Origin: Gordonibacter faecis
GTDB taxonomy: Bacteria > Actinomycetota > Coriobacteriia > Coriobacteriales > Eggerthellaceae
Length of the DNA stretch: 64,000 nucleotides
Reading direction: 5' to 3'
Assembly (NCBI RefSeq): GCF_030077735.1
Contig: NZ_JASJEU010000020.1
Coordinates: 109,052 to 173,051 of the forward strand
Below are positions 54,471 through 63,174 of the stretch, piece by piece (position 1 is the first letter of the stretch; each line of letters opens with the position of its first letter). Under the pieces are notes generated by a model that was not told where the DNA came from, did no database searches, and was given only the letters and a program-made list of their open reading frames with translations. A program made the position numbers and the translations under genes.

Positions 54471-54497
54471 GTGTTACGTTTTGAATTAGCGTAACAC
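54471..54497. promoter_or_regulatory. NikR-type operator 1
   Basis: GTGTTAC - 13 bp - GTAACAC, a perfect match to the NikR motif described for Desulfovibrio and relatives (GTGTTAC-N13/14-GTAACAC). It lies 32 bp upstream of the nikA start and probably covers the promoter or leader, giving nickel-dependent repression. Confidence 0.75.
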
Positions 54498-54523
54498 ACT
54501 ATAGCACTCACCTTCCAGACGTG

Positions 54524-54550
54524 GTGTTACGAATAAATTTTCCGTAACCC
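54524..54550. promoter_or_regulatory. NikR-type operator 2
   Basis: GTGTTAC - 13 bp - GTAACCC, one mismatch from the perfect inverted repeat and with the same 13-bp spacer as operator 1. Two sites 53 bp apart suggest tight control. No nikR gene is inside the window. Confidence 0.65.
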
Positions 54551-54588
54551 CATCGGTGAGCGGTCGGCTTTGTCTTCCGAATTCCTTC

Positions 54589-55944
54589 TTACGAGAGGGA
54601 ATGCGGCGCTCGCACTCTGCGATAAGTGCGGTCTCTGGTTGAGCCCCTTGCTTCCACCCACCCCTCTTTCACCAGCTCTTTCAACAGACGCGCTGTTTTT
54701 GTGGGCGAGAACTTCGTGCGCTTGGCCACCTCGCTTTTCGAAAGATTCGCCTTATCGGGAAGTTCCCTGAGCACGTGGAGCTTATCATCGGAAAGTTCGC
54801 CTGCGCATTCTTCTTCCCGAAAAGAGAACTGATGGTATGGCTCGGAAGAAGTCACGGCGTTCACATTTGGCAGGACAACTTTTACGGCACCATCGAGAAA
54901 TTCCACGGAGGGTTCAAGCCCGGTTCCTTCGTAGCTGCCCATGATTTTCATGATGCCGGTGCCGTATGCCTCAATCCACCGCAGCCGGTAGAACAGCGCC
55001 GATAGCCCCACGTTGCGCGCGACGGAAATGCCCGCAAGCGCGCCTTCCTCGGTGGCACCATGCGGCAACCCACCAGGGGAAATTATTTCACACCGGTCAT
55101 CGAACACATTCACACCGACACTTGCCCTAATGCCGTAATCGCGATGAACCACGGCGTTGAGCACCGCTTCGCGCAACGCTTCCTCCGGGTAGTCGCGCGA
55201 CTCAATGCGCTCAGGCTTGCCACCGACAGACAGCCGTACGTTGTTCAGCAGATCGAGAAGCTCCAGTGCATCACCCACTTGGCGAAGCACCGAGCCGGCG
55301 AACTCCCGGCGCGTTTGAAATACCGCCTTCGTGGTTCCCGTGAAGCGCGCCACCTTGATGCTGCACGCGCATTGGTCGGAAAGCAGGTAACCCAAGTTGG
55401 TAAACAAGCCATCGGTGCCCTCCACGCCAAGCGAGCGTTTCTGCGCAACTCCGAACTGAATGTCGTGCTTTTTGAGCACGGCAGCCGCTTCTTCGAAGGT
55501 GAGGTTTTGATCGAGCGAGCGCGCTTCCTCGAACGACTCGGCGCTCATCTGACGTAAAAGGTGACGAATTCCATCATAGGTAAGCGGCTGAGCGCTGGTC
55601 CCCTGCCTGATATAGACCCCTTCCGGCCGCAGCCCCTTGCCAGCGATGCAATATGGAAGATCGGGCCCGCGATGCACCGTAACCACCACCAGGTCGAAAT
55701 CATCGAACCCTTCAACGTGTGCCTCGGCGAACATACTCAAGTCCGGCACAATAGCGTCATGGATCATGTGATTGATGGCGTCAGCCGTTTCCTGCGGGTC
55801 ATCCACGCCGATAACATTACCGTCATCTTCCACACCTATATAAATAGTGCCACCCTCGGTATTAGCGAACGCAACAATCTCCTTCACCAGCGAGGGCATG
55901 AACTTACGCTTCAATTCAATAATCGCAGTTTTAACAAAGGTCAT
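54589..55944 (-). CDS. Schlafen/AlbA_2-domain ATP-binding regulator
   Basis: 451 residues. The AlbA_2/Schlafen domain has IIELKRKFMPSLVKEIVAFA, NTEGGTIYIGVEDDGNVIG and RPEGVYIRQGTSAQP. Next is a HATPase_c_4-type part (EEALREAVLNAVVHRDYG, ISPGGLPHG, AYGTGIMKI). A C-terminal winged helix follows (LSKSEVAKRTKFSPTKTARLLKEL). Proteins of this make-up are widespread, usually solitary, and considered transcriptional regulators or parts of defence or mobile elements. The start follows GAGG. A 17-bp perfect palindrome and a direct-repeat array lie just upstream. Confidence 0.9.
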   Translation of the reverse strand: MTFVKTAIIELKRKFMPSLVKEIVAFANTEGGTIYIGVEDDGNVIGVDDPQETADAINHMIHDAIVPDLSMFAEAHVEGFDDFDLVVVTVHRGPDLPYCIAGKGLRPEGVYIRQGTSAQPLTYDGIRHLLRQMSAESFEEARSLDQNLTFEEAAAVLKKHDIQFGVAQKRSLGVEGTDGLFTNLGYLLSDQCACSIKVARFTGTTKAVFQTRREFAGSVLRQVGDALELLDLLNNVRLSVGGKPERIESRDYPEEALREAVLNAVVHRDYGIRASVGVNVFDDRCEIISPGGLPHGATEEGALAGISVARNVGLSALFYRLRWIEAYGTGIMKIMGSYEGTGLEPSVEFLDGAVKVVLPNVNAVTSSEPYHQFSFREEECAGELSDDKLHVLRELPDKANLSKSEVAKRTKFSPTKTARLLKELVKEGWVEARGSTRDRTYRRVRAPHSLS

Positions 55945-55966
55945 CGGAGCCTCACTTCACCCGCGG

Positions 55967-56008
55967 TATTTTGATATTTTAACATTTTGACGTTAAAATA
56001 TCAAAATA
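55967..56008. promoter_or_regulatory. AT-rich palindrome upstream of the AlbA_2 gene
   Basis: TATTTTGATATTTTAAC and GTTAAAATATCAAAATA are perfect 17-bp arms around an 8-bp centre. It lies 23 bp before the start codon, where a repressor or autoregulator would act. Confidence 0.6.
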
Positions 56009-56088
56009 TCGTGCGAATTTATGTGTCGCTCACTATGTACAAGATTATAGCGACGCCCTTTACACAGACACAACGTCGACCTGGGGTT

Positions 56089-56169
56089 ACTAATTTTTCG
56101 AGCGAGTTCAACTAATTTTTCGAGGCATTTTTACTAATTTTTCGAGCGACTTTTGACTAAGTTTTCGAG
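56089..56169. repeat. Four direct repeats of a 14-bp unit at 22-23 bp period
   Basis: ACTAATTTTTCGAG occurs at 56089, 56111 and 56133. A one-mismatch copy (ACTAAGTTTTCGAG) is at 56156. The array lies 145-225 bp upstream of the AlbA_2 gene start. The unit differs from that at 30798-30861 but the period is the same. Confidence 0.65.
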
Positions 56170-56183
56170 GATGGGGAAAATGG

Positions 56184-56340
56184 GTTCTCCGCCTTCGGCG
56201 GAGAGGGCGCATCGTGAAGCGCCCCTACAAAGATAACCATTCTAGTTAGATTTATTGTACAGGAATAAGCCCTCGTCATAATGGTGGGGAGGGCAATCAC
56301 CTCTTGGCGTAATCGGTAGCGCGAAGCGCGTCACACTTTT
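56184..56340. repeat. MITE-like repeat, right part (copy 4)
   Basis: CTCCGCCTTCGGCGGAG, GGGCGCATCGTGAAGCGCCC and the right end GCGCGAAGCGCGTCACACTTTT. The 425-bp gap between the AlbA_2 gene and ligA is otherwise filled by the palindrome and the direct repeats. Confidence 0.7.
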
Positions 56341-56369
56341 ACGAAGCGGTCGACGTGGCCCCTTGGGTG

Positions 56370-58508
56370 CTATTCCGCCAGAACCGCTGGGGGTTCGCCG
56401 GTTTCCAGGATGCGCAGGAGGGCAGGTTCGTCAAGGACAGGGACGCCGAGGCTCACGGCTTTGTCGTATTTGCTGCCGGCAGCTTCGCCCGCTATGACGT
56501 AGCTGGTCTTTTTGGACACGCTGCCGCTCACCTTTGCGCCGCGGGCTTTCAGAGCGGCGCCAGCCTCGTCGCGAGTCATGCCGCTTTCAACCAGGCTTCC
56601 GGTCAGCACAAACGTGAGACCGGCGAGGGTTTGGGGCAGCTGCTCGCCGGGGTCGCTCGCCTCGTCGGCTAGCGTGACGCCGCGCTTTTGCAAGCGCTCA
56701 ATAACGGCCGCGTTGTCGGGCGTGCGCAGGAACAGATACACACTATGAGCAATCTTGGGGCCCACGCCGTCGATGGCGGCGAGGTCTTCCTCGCTCGCAG
56801 CCATAAGCGCGTCAATCGACGGGTACGCCGCGGCCAAAAGTTCGGCGATGGTCTTGCCCACATGGCGCATACCCAGGCCAAACAGCGCGCGAGCGAAGGT
56901 GCGGCTGCGGCTCGCGTCAATGCCGGCCACTAGTTTCTTCGCCACCGTCTCGCCCAGGCGAATGGGTTCGCCGTCCTTGTTCACGCGCCCCATGTCGAGC
57001 AATGACAACTCCACCTCGTCAAGCGTGTAGTAGTCGGCCACGTCAGACAAACGGCCGCTCTCTACCAGGCGCGTCACAATTTCCTCACCCATACCGTCGA
57101 TGTCCATGGCACCACGGCTTGCCCAATGAAGCAGGCGCTCCAACGCCTGCGCCGGGCAGTCGATAGAAATGCAGCGGAAGTCCACCTCGCCTTCCTCGCG
57201 AATAACAGGCGACCCGCAACTCGGGCAGTTCTTCGGCATGTGCCACACCGCGGCATCGGCCGGGCGCAGCGCCAGTACGGGGCCCAGCACCTCGGGAATC
57301 ACGTCGCCCGCCTTGCGCACGATGACCGTGTCGCCCACGCGCACGTCCTTGCGCTGCACCTCGTCCTCGTTGTGCAGCGTCGCGCGCGCCACGGTGGAAC
57401 CCGCCACCACCACCGGGTCCATCTCGGCCACGGGCGTCAGCTTTCCCGTGCGTCCCACTTGCACCGTTATGTCACGCAGCAGCGTGGTTTTTTCCTCCGG
57501 CGGAAACTTGAACGCAATGGCCCAGCGCGGCGCGCGCGCCGTGTAGCCCATGGCGGCCTGTTGCGCGAACGAGTTCACTTTCACCACCACGCCGTCAATC
57601 TCGTACGGCAAGTGGTCGCGGCGCTGTACCACGCGCTCACAGAACGCGTGCACGGCCTCGCGCGTTTCGCACAACTCCACGTCGGGATTCACGTGGAAGC
57701 CGGCCTTGCGCAGCCACTGCAGCAGTTCCCACTGGCCCTCAACCGCCAGCGCACGCTCGTCGGCCACCGCATACAAAAACGTCGACAGGTCACGCGACGA
57801 CGTGATGGACGGGTCCTTCTGACGCAGGCTGCCCGCGGCGGCGTTGCGCGGGTTCGCGAACGCCTGCTTGCCGTTGGCCTCGGCAGCTGCGTTCAGCGCC
57901 TCGAAACTCGACTTCGGCATATACACCTCGCCGCGCAGCTCCACCGGCGCGGAGGCATCCACCAGCGTGCCCAGCGCCTCGGCCCGCAGGCGCAGCGGCA
58001 CGTCCTTCACCGTGCGCATGTTGGCCGTCACGTCCTCGCCCGTGGTCCCGTCGCCGCGCGTCGCCGCGCGCACCAAGCGCCCGCCCTCGTACGTCAGCGC
58101 AATGGACGACCCATCAATCTTCAGTTCGCACACCACGGGCACCATGCGCCCAAACGCTTCCACCACGCGCTCCAGCCACGCGTCAAGTTCGCCCAGGTCC
58201 ATGGCGTTATCGAGCGAATACATACGACGCGCATGCCGCACCGGCGCAAACTGTTCGCCCACATAGCCACCCACGCGCTGCGTGGGGCTGGCCGGATCCA
58301 CCAGTTCAGGGTGCACCGCCTCCAACTCGCGCAACTCACGCATGAGCGAGTCGAACGCCCCGTCGGATATTTCAGGCGCATCGCAGGCGTAATAGAGATA
58401 GCTGTGGTGCTCAATCTCACGCCTGAGCGCCTCGACGCGCGCCGCCGGATCGCTTGTCGCTTCCGCAAGCGCCCGCTCATCAAGGAGAGATTGTTGTTCG
58501 TCTGCCAT
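56370..58508 (-). CDS. ligA: NAD-dependent DNA ligase
   Basis: 712 residues, full length. The adenylation domain has the active-site lysine in CELKIDGSSIAL and the AMP-binding GDGTTGEDVT. The zinc finger is CPSCGSPV ... FRCISIDCPAQ, then come helix-hairpin-helix repeats (LLDMGRVNKDGEPIRLGE; AIDGVGPKIA). The C-terminal BRCT domain contains FVLTGSL and KVSGSVSKKTSYVIAG. It seals nicks in replication. Start at 58508 (ADEQQSLLDERALAEATSD) is chosen for family length; GGCGGTG is a modest ribosome site, and an ATG seven codons upstream is the alternative. Confidence 0.95.
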   Translation of the reverse strand: MADEQQSLLDERALAEATSDPAARVEALRREIEHHSYLYYACDAPEISDGAFDSLMRELRELEAVHPELVDPASPTQRVGGYVGEQFAPVRHARRMYSLDNAMDLGELDAWLERVVEAFGRMVPVVCELKIDGSSIALTYEGGRLVRAATRGDGTTGEDVTANMRTVKDVPLRLRAEALGTLVDASAPVELRGEVYMPKSSFEALNAAAEANGKQAFANPRNAAAGSLRQKDPSITSSRDLSTFLYAVADERALAVEGQWELLQWLRKAGFHVNPDVELCETREAVHAFCERVVQRRDHLPYEIDGVVVKVNSFAQQAAMGYTARAPRWAIAFKFPPEEKTTLLRDITVQVGRTGKLTPVAEMDPVVVAGSTVARATLHNEDEVQRKDVRVGDTVIVRKAGDVIPEVLGPVLALRPADAAVWHMPKNCPSCGSPVIREEGEVDFRCISIDCPAQALERLLHWASRGAMDIDGMGEEIVTRLVESGRLSDVADYYTLDEVELSLLDMGRVNKDGEPIRLGETVAKKLVAGIDASRSRTFARALFGLGMRHVGKTIAELLAAAYPSIDALMAASEEDLAAIDGVGPKIAHSVYLFLRTPDNAAVIERLQKRGVTLADEASDPGEQLPQTLAGLTFVLTGSLVESGMTRDEAGAALKARGAKVSGSVSKKTSYVIAGEAAGSKYDKAVSLGVPVLDEPALLRILETGEPPAVLAE

Positions 58509-58557
58509 AAGTGTCACCGCCGTCGTCATCTCAGGGCTTGCGCGGCCCTTCTGAACA

Positions 58558-58590
58558 AAGGCCCCGAGCGTTTCGGGGCCTTCTTCGTTT
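58558..58590. terminator. Hairpin between hdeD-like gene and ligA
   Basis: AAGGCCCCGA / TCGGGGCCTT forms a strong stem with T-rich sequence on the plus-strand side and TTTGTTC on the minus side. It probably ends the transcript of the upstream minus-strand gene before ligA. Confidence 0.6.
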
Positions 58591-58693
58591 CTTCGAGATT
58601 CTACCACGAGCCAGCAACGCGAGGCGCAGCGCTCATGGTTTCAGCAAAGGTTGCAACCACTCTGTGCCCAATCGGACACCGGCAGGCGATCAG

Positions 58694-59221
58694 CTATAAC
58701 GTCATAGCCTTGCCCGCGTTCCATCCGTACACCACGAGCGACGCCGCGCGCATCACCACAAACAGCGCGAGGAAGAGAACGAACGTCGTGGGCACCAGGA
58801 AAAACGTGACGCCGCAGAGCGCGCTCACAATGCCCGAGAACAGCATCCAGCCCCAGAGCGACCCCACCGACTTGCGGATGCGGAACGCGCCCACAATCTC
58901 AAACACGCCGAATACCAGGAAGAACGCGCCAATGACCCACGGGATAACCCCCGCGAACGCCAGCGGGTGAATGAGTAGCATGAGACCAATCACAATGTCG
59001 AGCACCGCGTATGCCACCGCCCAGCCAGACAGGTTCATCACTTTGCGGAACCGCACATAGTTAATAATGTCAAACACGCCCGACACGAGAAAGCCCGCGC
59101 CCGCGATGGCCGTGATGGTGACCAGCGTCAACCCTGGCGCCACCAGGAAGAACAGCGCGCACAGCGCCAGCAGAACTCCCGCAACAATCAAACCCCAGTC
59201 ATGCTTTTTGGTGGTATCCAC
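58694..59221 (-). CDS. HdeD/DUF308-family membrane protein
   Basis: 175 residues with five to six membrane helices in the paired-repeat pattern of HdeD. The pattern includes GLIVAGVLLALCALFFLVAPG, VIGLMLLIHPLAFAGVIPWVIGAFF and FSGIVSALCGVTFFLVP. HdeD contributes to acid resistance in enterobacteria; in Gram-positives the role is unknown. The GTG start at 59221 has AAGGAG upstream and removes an arginine-rich spurious extension. Confidence 0.85.
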   Translation of the reverse strand: MDTTKKHDWGLIVAGVLLALCALFFLVAPGLTLVTITAIAGAGFLVSGVFDIINYVRFRKVMNLSGWAVAYAVLDIVIGLMLLIHPLAFAGVIPWVIGAFFLVFGVFEIVGAFRIRKSVGSLWGWMLFSGIVSALCGVTFFLVPTTFVLFLALFVVMRAASLVVYGWNAGKAMTL

Positions 59222-59417
59222 CGCTTCACGCTCCTTGAGTCGGGACGCCGCACTATGGGGTGTGAGCAGGCCGAACGCAGACAGGCCGACCACCGCCCGT
59301 GCGGCAACGTCATGGTTTCCGCCCATTGTAGCGCTTCGCTTTCCCGCGCTGCTCCTCTCGCGCAACCGTTTACGCACTGTAAGGCCCTTTTGTGCCACGC
59401 GCAGGTGAGGGCGTCGT

Positions 59418-60305
59418 TTACGCTGTAGGCAGCCCTTCACTGACAAGCGTTTTGAAAGCCTCGGGGAGGAAGTCGACCACATCTTCGGCCGTGACGCATA
59501 CCGACGTGAGGCGCGCCTCGGCGGCGCGCCCCGCGAGCGCGTGCAGCGAGGTGCCCAGCACCGCGGCATCGAGCGGCGCCAAGCCCTGCGCGAGCAAGGC
59601 CGCCACCAGGCCCGCCAGCACGTCGCCCGTACCCGCCTTCGCGAGCGCAGGCGTGCCAAGCGCCATGCGTACCACCTGGTCGCCGTCGGAGATGAACGTG
59701 TCGGGGCCTTTTACCGCCGCCGTCACGCCATAGGCACGCGCAAGGGAAAGCGCCAGGCGCGCCAGATCATCCGTCGCCAGCCCCAGCGGCTCCGCCAGCC
59801 GCGCCGCCTCGCCGCCATGCGGCGTGATAACCGTGGGGAAACCCAAGATAAAGCGCCGTTTTAGCAACCGCCTCCCCTTCTTCGTGGAAAGCGCCGCCAA
59901 CCCGCCGCCATCTACCAGCACAGGAGCCTGCGCCCGCTTCAACACGAACTGCACGAGCCGGACGGCTTCTTCATCCTGCGCGTCAAAACCGCTGCCCACC
60001 GCGAGTGCGCAGGGTTTGCCGGGACGCGAAACGGGCAGATCAAGAGGCTGTAGCCCCTCCCATGAGCGTACCACGAGCGAAGGACTGACGGCGTGCACGA
60101 GCGCCATCGCCTCGGGAGCCGTGACCACTTCGGTGTAGCCCGCGCCCATGCGCTGCGAGGCGCGCGCCACCAGGCACGCAGCCCCCGGGTAGCGCGCGCT
60201 ACCCACCAGCGCCGTCAGCTTTCCGCGCGTGTATTTGTTGGCATCATCCGCCGGCACCGGCACCAGGGCCACCAACTCGTCAGAAGAAAATTCCCGCACG
60301 TCCAT
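59418..60305 (-). CDS. nnrD: ADP-dependent NAD(P)H-hydrate dehydratase
   Basis: 295 residues of the YjeF C-terminal/ribokinase-like fold. It repairs hydrated NADH and NADPH. Landmarks are RGKLTALVGSARYPGAACL, VLVDGGGLAAL, FPTVITPHGGEAARL and the nucleotide site KAGTGDVLAGLVAALLAQG. The epimerase (YjeF_N) domain often fused to it is absent. The start at 60305 follows GGAAGGCGG. It is the next gene after acpS on the same strand; acpS and nnrD are commonly adjacent. Confidence 0.93.
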   Translation of the reverse strand: MDVREFSSDELVALVPVPADDANKYTRGKLTALVGSARYPGAACLVARASQRMGAGYTEVVTAPEAMALVHAVSPSLVVRSWEGLQPLDLPVSRPGKPCALAVGSGFDAQDEEAVRLVQFVLKRAQAPVLVDGGGLAALSTKKGRRLLKRRFILGFPTVITPHGGEAARLAEPLGLATDDLARLALSLARAYGVTAAVKGPDTFISDGDQVVRMALGTPALAKAGTGDVLAGLVAALLAQGLAPLDAAVLGTSLHALAGRAAEARLTSVCVTAEDVVDFLPEAFKTLVSEGLPTA

Positions 60306-60401
60306 GCCCACCGCCTTCCGCAACCCAACTCAGTTTTGCCGATTGTACTCCCGTTTTCGTACAGCCAGCACCCAGTGCGGCTATCTGGCGCACAATCGAC
60401 G

Positions 60402-61130
60402 CTAGGATGCAGAAGAGTCCGATGCATCAGGTGCGGGGGTGGGTTGTTCCATTTCGTCGAGCATGCTGCGGGCTTCTTTGAACTGTTTTGCCAGCTCTTC
60501 CATGGGGTCGACGCGCTTCTCGGCCGCGCGGCGGGCATCTTCGGTGATAGCCATCGCGCACGCCACGGCCTCGGTATGCGTGAAGGAAAGCGAAATGGGC
60601 AACTCACGCACGCCCTGCTCAGCCGCAATTTCCTTCGCACGCCCCGACAGCACCACATACGGGCGGCCCTTCGTGTTGCGGCGCACCTCAATGTCGCGCA
60701 CGCCAATCCCGCGCGTGAACCCGGTGCCGAGCGCCTTCACCACCGCTTCTTTCGCCGCAAAACGCGTGGCAAAGTGCACCTCCGGCGCCGCCGTGGCCTC
60801 GCAATAGGCACGCTCTTCCTCCGAGAACACGCGTCGTGCGAAACTGGGCGTTCGCTCTAGGATACGCTTCATGCGCGCGATCTCCACGATGTCCACGCCC
60901 AGCCCCACCTGCCCCTCCAGCCCCTCAAAGCCAGCAGGCACCTGCGCGCTCTCGCGCCGCCCGGGATCCTTCGACTCCGCGCTTTCAGCGCTCCGCTCAG
61001 AATGACAAGAGGTAGCGCCATCGGGGCTTGGCTCGGGTCGACAAGGGGCGGCGTCAACGCCACTCTGCTCTGGACGACAGGATGCCCCATCATTCTGCTC
61101 AGGATGACTATTCATGTCCTTTTCACTCAT
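60402..61130 (-). CDS. acpS: Holo-[acyl-carrier-protein] synthase with repeat-derived N-terminal extension
   Basis: The core (about residues 75-205) is a standard AcpS that transfers phosphopantetheine from CoA to ACP. It has GLGVDIVEIARMKRILER with the Mg-binding aspartate, FATRFAAKEAVVKALGTGF with the catalytic glutamate, and ISLSFTHTEAVACAMA. Ahead of it are ~70 residues of low-complexity cysteine/proline/glutamate sequence (SHPEQNDGA, CRPEQSGVDAAP, CRPEPSPDGATS, CHSERSAESAESKDP), encoded by REP-like repeat units. The start at 61130 follows GAGAGGG; a shorter protein initiated at an internal GTG is possible. A ~35-residue tail rich in D and S follows the core. Confidence 0.9.
   Translation of the reverse strand: MSEKDMNSHPEQNDGASCRPEQSGVDAAPCRPEPSPDGATSCHSERSAESAESKDPGRRESAQVPAGFEGLEGQVGLGVDIVEIARMKRILERTPSFARRVFSEEERAYCEATAAPEVHFATRFAAKEAVVKALGTGFTRGIGVRDIEVRRNTKGRPYVVLSGRAKEIAAEQGVRELPISLSFTHTEAVACAMAITEDARRAAEKRVDPMEELAKQFKEARSMLDEMEQPTPAPDASDSSAS
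60963..61007. repeat. REP-like palindrome inside acpS (copy f)
   Basis: GGATCCTTCGACTCC ... CGCTCCGCTCAGAATGAC. It is translated as part of the N-terminal extension of AcpS. Partial units (CTCGGGTCGACAAG, CTCTGGACGACAGG, CTCAGGATGAC) continue to about 61110. Confidence 0.7.
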
Positions 61131-61217
61131 CAACAAACCCTCTCCCACAGGTTGAATCCCTCTTCTCTCCCCCACGCAACCTGGCCCCATCGCCCGGAGT
61201 AGCAACCCGGCAGTCGG

Positions 61218-61323
61218 CTCGGGTGGCAGCGCCCACCAAGCGAGTTCCGCACGAGCCGAACAGCCCAGTGGGCTGTTCGTGCGAGCCCAGGACTGTCCGA
61301 GCGACTGGGCGTTGCCACCCGAG
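61218..61323 (-). repeat. Conserved-core structured element, copy 3 (glmS-acpS junction)
   Basis: The outer stem CTCGGGTGGCAGCGCCC / GGGCGTTGCCACCCGAG is unlike the stem of copy 1 but fully paired. The core CACCAAGCGAGTTCCGCACG and AGGACTGTCCGAGCGACTGG is conserved. The inner hairpin GAACAGCCC/GGGCTGTTC is the compensated equivalent of GAAGCATCC/GGATGCTTC in copy 2. It begins 18 bp after the glmS stop. Confidence 0.75.
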
Positions 61324-61341
61324 ACGACGGACAAGCAGCAC

Positions 61342-63174
61342 CTACTCCACCGTAACCGATTTGGCCAGGTTGCGAGGCTGGTCCACATCGCAGTTGCGTT
61401 CAACCGCAATCGCCCGCGCAAACAACTGCAACGGCACGCTCGCTGTAATCGCAGAGAACGCATCCCGCACCTTCGGAATGTAGATCACGTGGTCGGCGTG
61501 CGCGCGAATGTCCTCGTCGCCTTCGGTTGCCACCGCCACCACCATCGCGCCGCGCGCCTTCGCCTCCTGGATGTTCGACACCAGCTTATCGTACACGGGG
61601 CTTTTCGTGGCCACCGCAATTACCGGGAAACCCTCGTCGATGAGCGCGATGGGCCCGTGCTTCATCTCGCCAGCCGGATAGGCCTCGGCGTGCAGGTAGC
61701 TGATTTCCTTCAGCTTGAGCGCGCCTTCGTACGAAATGGCCGCACCCATGCCGCGTCCCACAAAGAGCGCGCTCTTCGCGTCCTTGCACGCGCGCGCCGC
61801 CTCGTCGATGGCCGTTGTGTCGGCCAGGATGTGTTCCACCTGCTCAGCCGTGTCGGCCAGCTCATGGAACAGCAGGCGCACCTGGTTCGTCTTCAGCTTG
61901 CCCTTCGCTTGCGCCAAAAGCAGCGCCAGCAGCGTGAGCGACACCACCTGTCCCAAGAACGACTTCGTGGATGCCACCGCAATCTCTTTGTTGGCCTTCG
62001 TGTAAATGACGCCGTCCGATTCGCGCGCCAGCGGCGAGCCCACCACATTCGTAATACCAAACACCTTCGCACCCTTCACGCGTGCGTCGCGCACGGCGGC
62101 CAGCGTGTCGGCGGTCTCGCCCGACTGCGACACGGCCACTACCAGGGTCGATGGCGTAATGATGGGGTTGCGGTAGCGGAATTCGCTCGCCACTTCCACC
62201 TCGCAGGGGATGCGCGCCCAGCCCTCAATGAGGTTCTTCGCAATGAGTCCCGCGTGATACGACGTGCCGCACGCGATGACGTACACGCGGTCGATGAGGT
62301 TCAATTCCTCGGGCGAAAGATCCAGCTCGTCGATGGCCAAGTGCCCGTCTACCAGGCGTCCGGCCAGCGTGTCGCGGATGACGCGCGGCTGCTCGTGAAT
62401 TTCCTTCAGCATGAAGTCGGGGTAGCCGCCCTTTTCGGCCACGTCCACGTCCCAGTCGATGTGGGTGGTCTGCGGCTCGTACACTTCCTCGCCGCGCACT
62501 TTATAATAAGTAATGCCCGCAGGCGTGAGTTTGGCGAAGTCGCCGTCGCCGAGTACCACCACGTCGCGCGTGGCGTCAATCAGCGCGATAATATCCGAAG
62601 CCACATACGCACCGTCCTCGGCCATGCCCACCACCAGCGGCGAATCCTTGCGCGCGGCAATGATGGTGCCGGGCTCCTGGTCGCTCACCACGGCCAGGGC
62701 GTAGGCGCCAATCAGGCGCTCAACAGCCTCGCGCACGGCTTGCAGCAGGTCGCGGTTAGTGCGGAACGCCTCTTCCACCAGGTGCGCTATCACCTCGGTG
62801 TCCGTTTCGCTGGTGAAGGTGTGGCCGCGGCCTTCCAGTTCCTCGCGCAGTTCGGCGAAGTTCTCGATGATGCCGTTGTGCACCACCGCCACGTGGCCGT
62901 CGCAGGAAACATGGGGATGCGCGTTCGCCTCGGAGGGGCGGCCGTGCGTGGCCCAGCGCGTGTGCCCAATGCCGCAGGTACCCGTGAGCCCAAGCGGCGC
63001 CACCAGCTGCGCAAGGCCGCTCACCTTGCCCCTGGCGTGCACCACCTGCAAGCGTCCATCCTGTTCAACGGCAATGCCCGCCGAATCGTAACCGCGATAC
63101 TCAAGCCGTGTCAGGCCCTCAATCAGGATATCCTTCACGGGGCGCGACCCCGTATAGCCCACGATTCCGCACAT
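61342..63174 (-). CDS. glmS: Glutamine-fructose-6-phosphate aminotransferase (isomerizing)
   Basis: 610 residues. It makes glucosamine-6-phosphate for peptidoglycan. The N-terminal glutaminase has the catalytic cysteine after the start methionine (CGIVGYTGSRPVKDILIEGL), GIGHTRWATHG and NGIIENFAELR. Two SIS domains follow (ACGTSYHAGLIAKNLIE, VAVSQSGETADT; GRGMGAAISYEGALKLKE), with the C-terminal catalytic DQPRNLAKSVTVE. Start at 63174 follows AAGGAG; the frame upstream is leader. No glmS ribozyme is expected or seen in the short leader. Confidence 0.97.
   Translation of the reverse strand: MCGIVGYTGSRPVKDILIEGLTRLEYRGYDSAGIAVEQDGRLQVVHARGKVSGLAQLVAPLGLTGTCGIGHTRWATHGRPSEANAHPHVSCDGHVAVVHNGIIENFAELREELEGRGHTFTSETDTEVIAHLVEEAFRTNRDLLQAVREAVERLIGAYALAVVSDQEPGTIIAARKDSPLVVGMAEDGAYVASDIIALIDATRDVVVLGDGDFAKLTPAGITYYKVRGEEVYEPQTTHIDWDVDVAEKGGYPDFMLKEIHEQPRVIRDTLAGRLVDGHLAIDELDLSPEELNLIDRVYVIACGTSYHAGLIAKNLIEGWARIPCEVEVASEFRYRNPIITPSTLVVAVSQSGETADTLAAVRDARVKGAKVFGITNVVGSPLARESDGVIYTKANKEIAVASTKSFLGQVVSLTLLALLLAQAKGKLKTNQVRLLFHELADTAEQVEHILADTTAIDEAARACKDAKSALFVGRGMGAAISYEGALKLKEISYLHAEAYPAGEMKHGPIALIDEGFPVIAVATKSPVYDKLVSNIQEAKARGAMVVAVATEGDEDIRAHADHVIYIPKVRDAFSAITASVPLQLFARAIAVERNCDVDQPRNLAKSVTVE

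Noticed and set aside
57126..58970. 614-codon open frame on the plus strand
   Set aside because: Antisense to ligA in GC-rich DNA; composition dominated by H, R and A, no ribosome site, and no family features.
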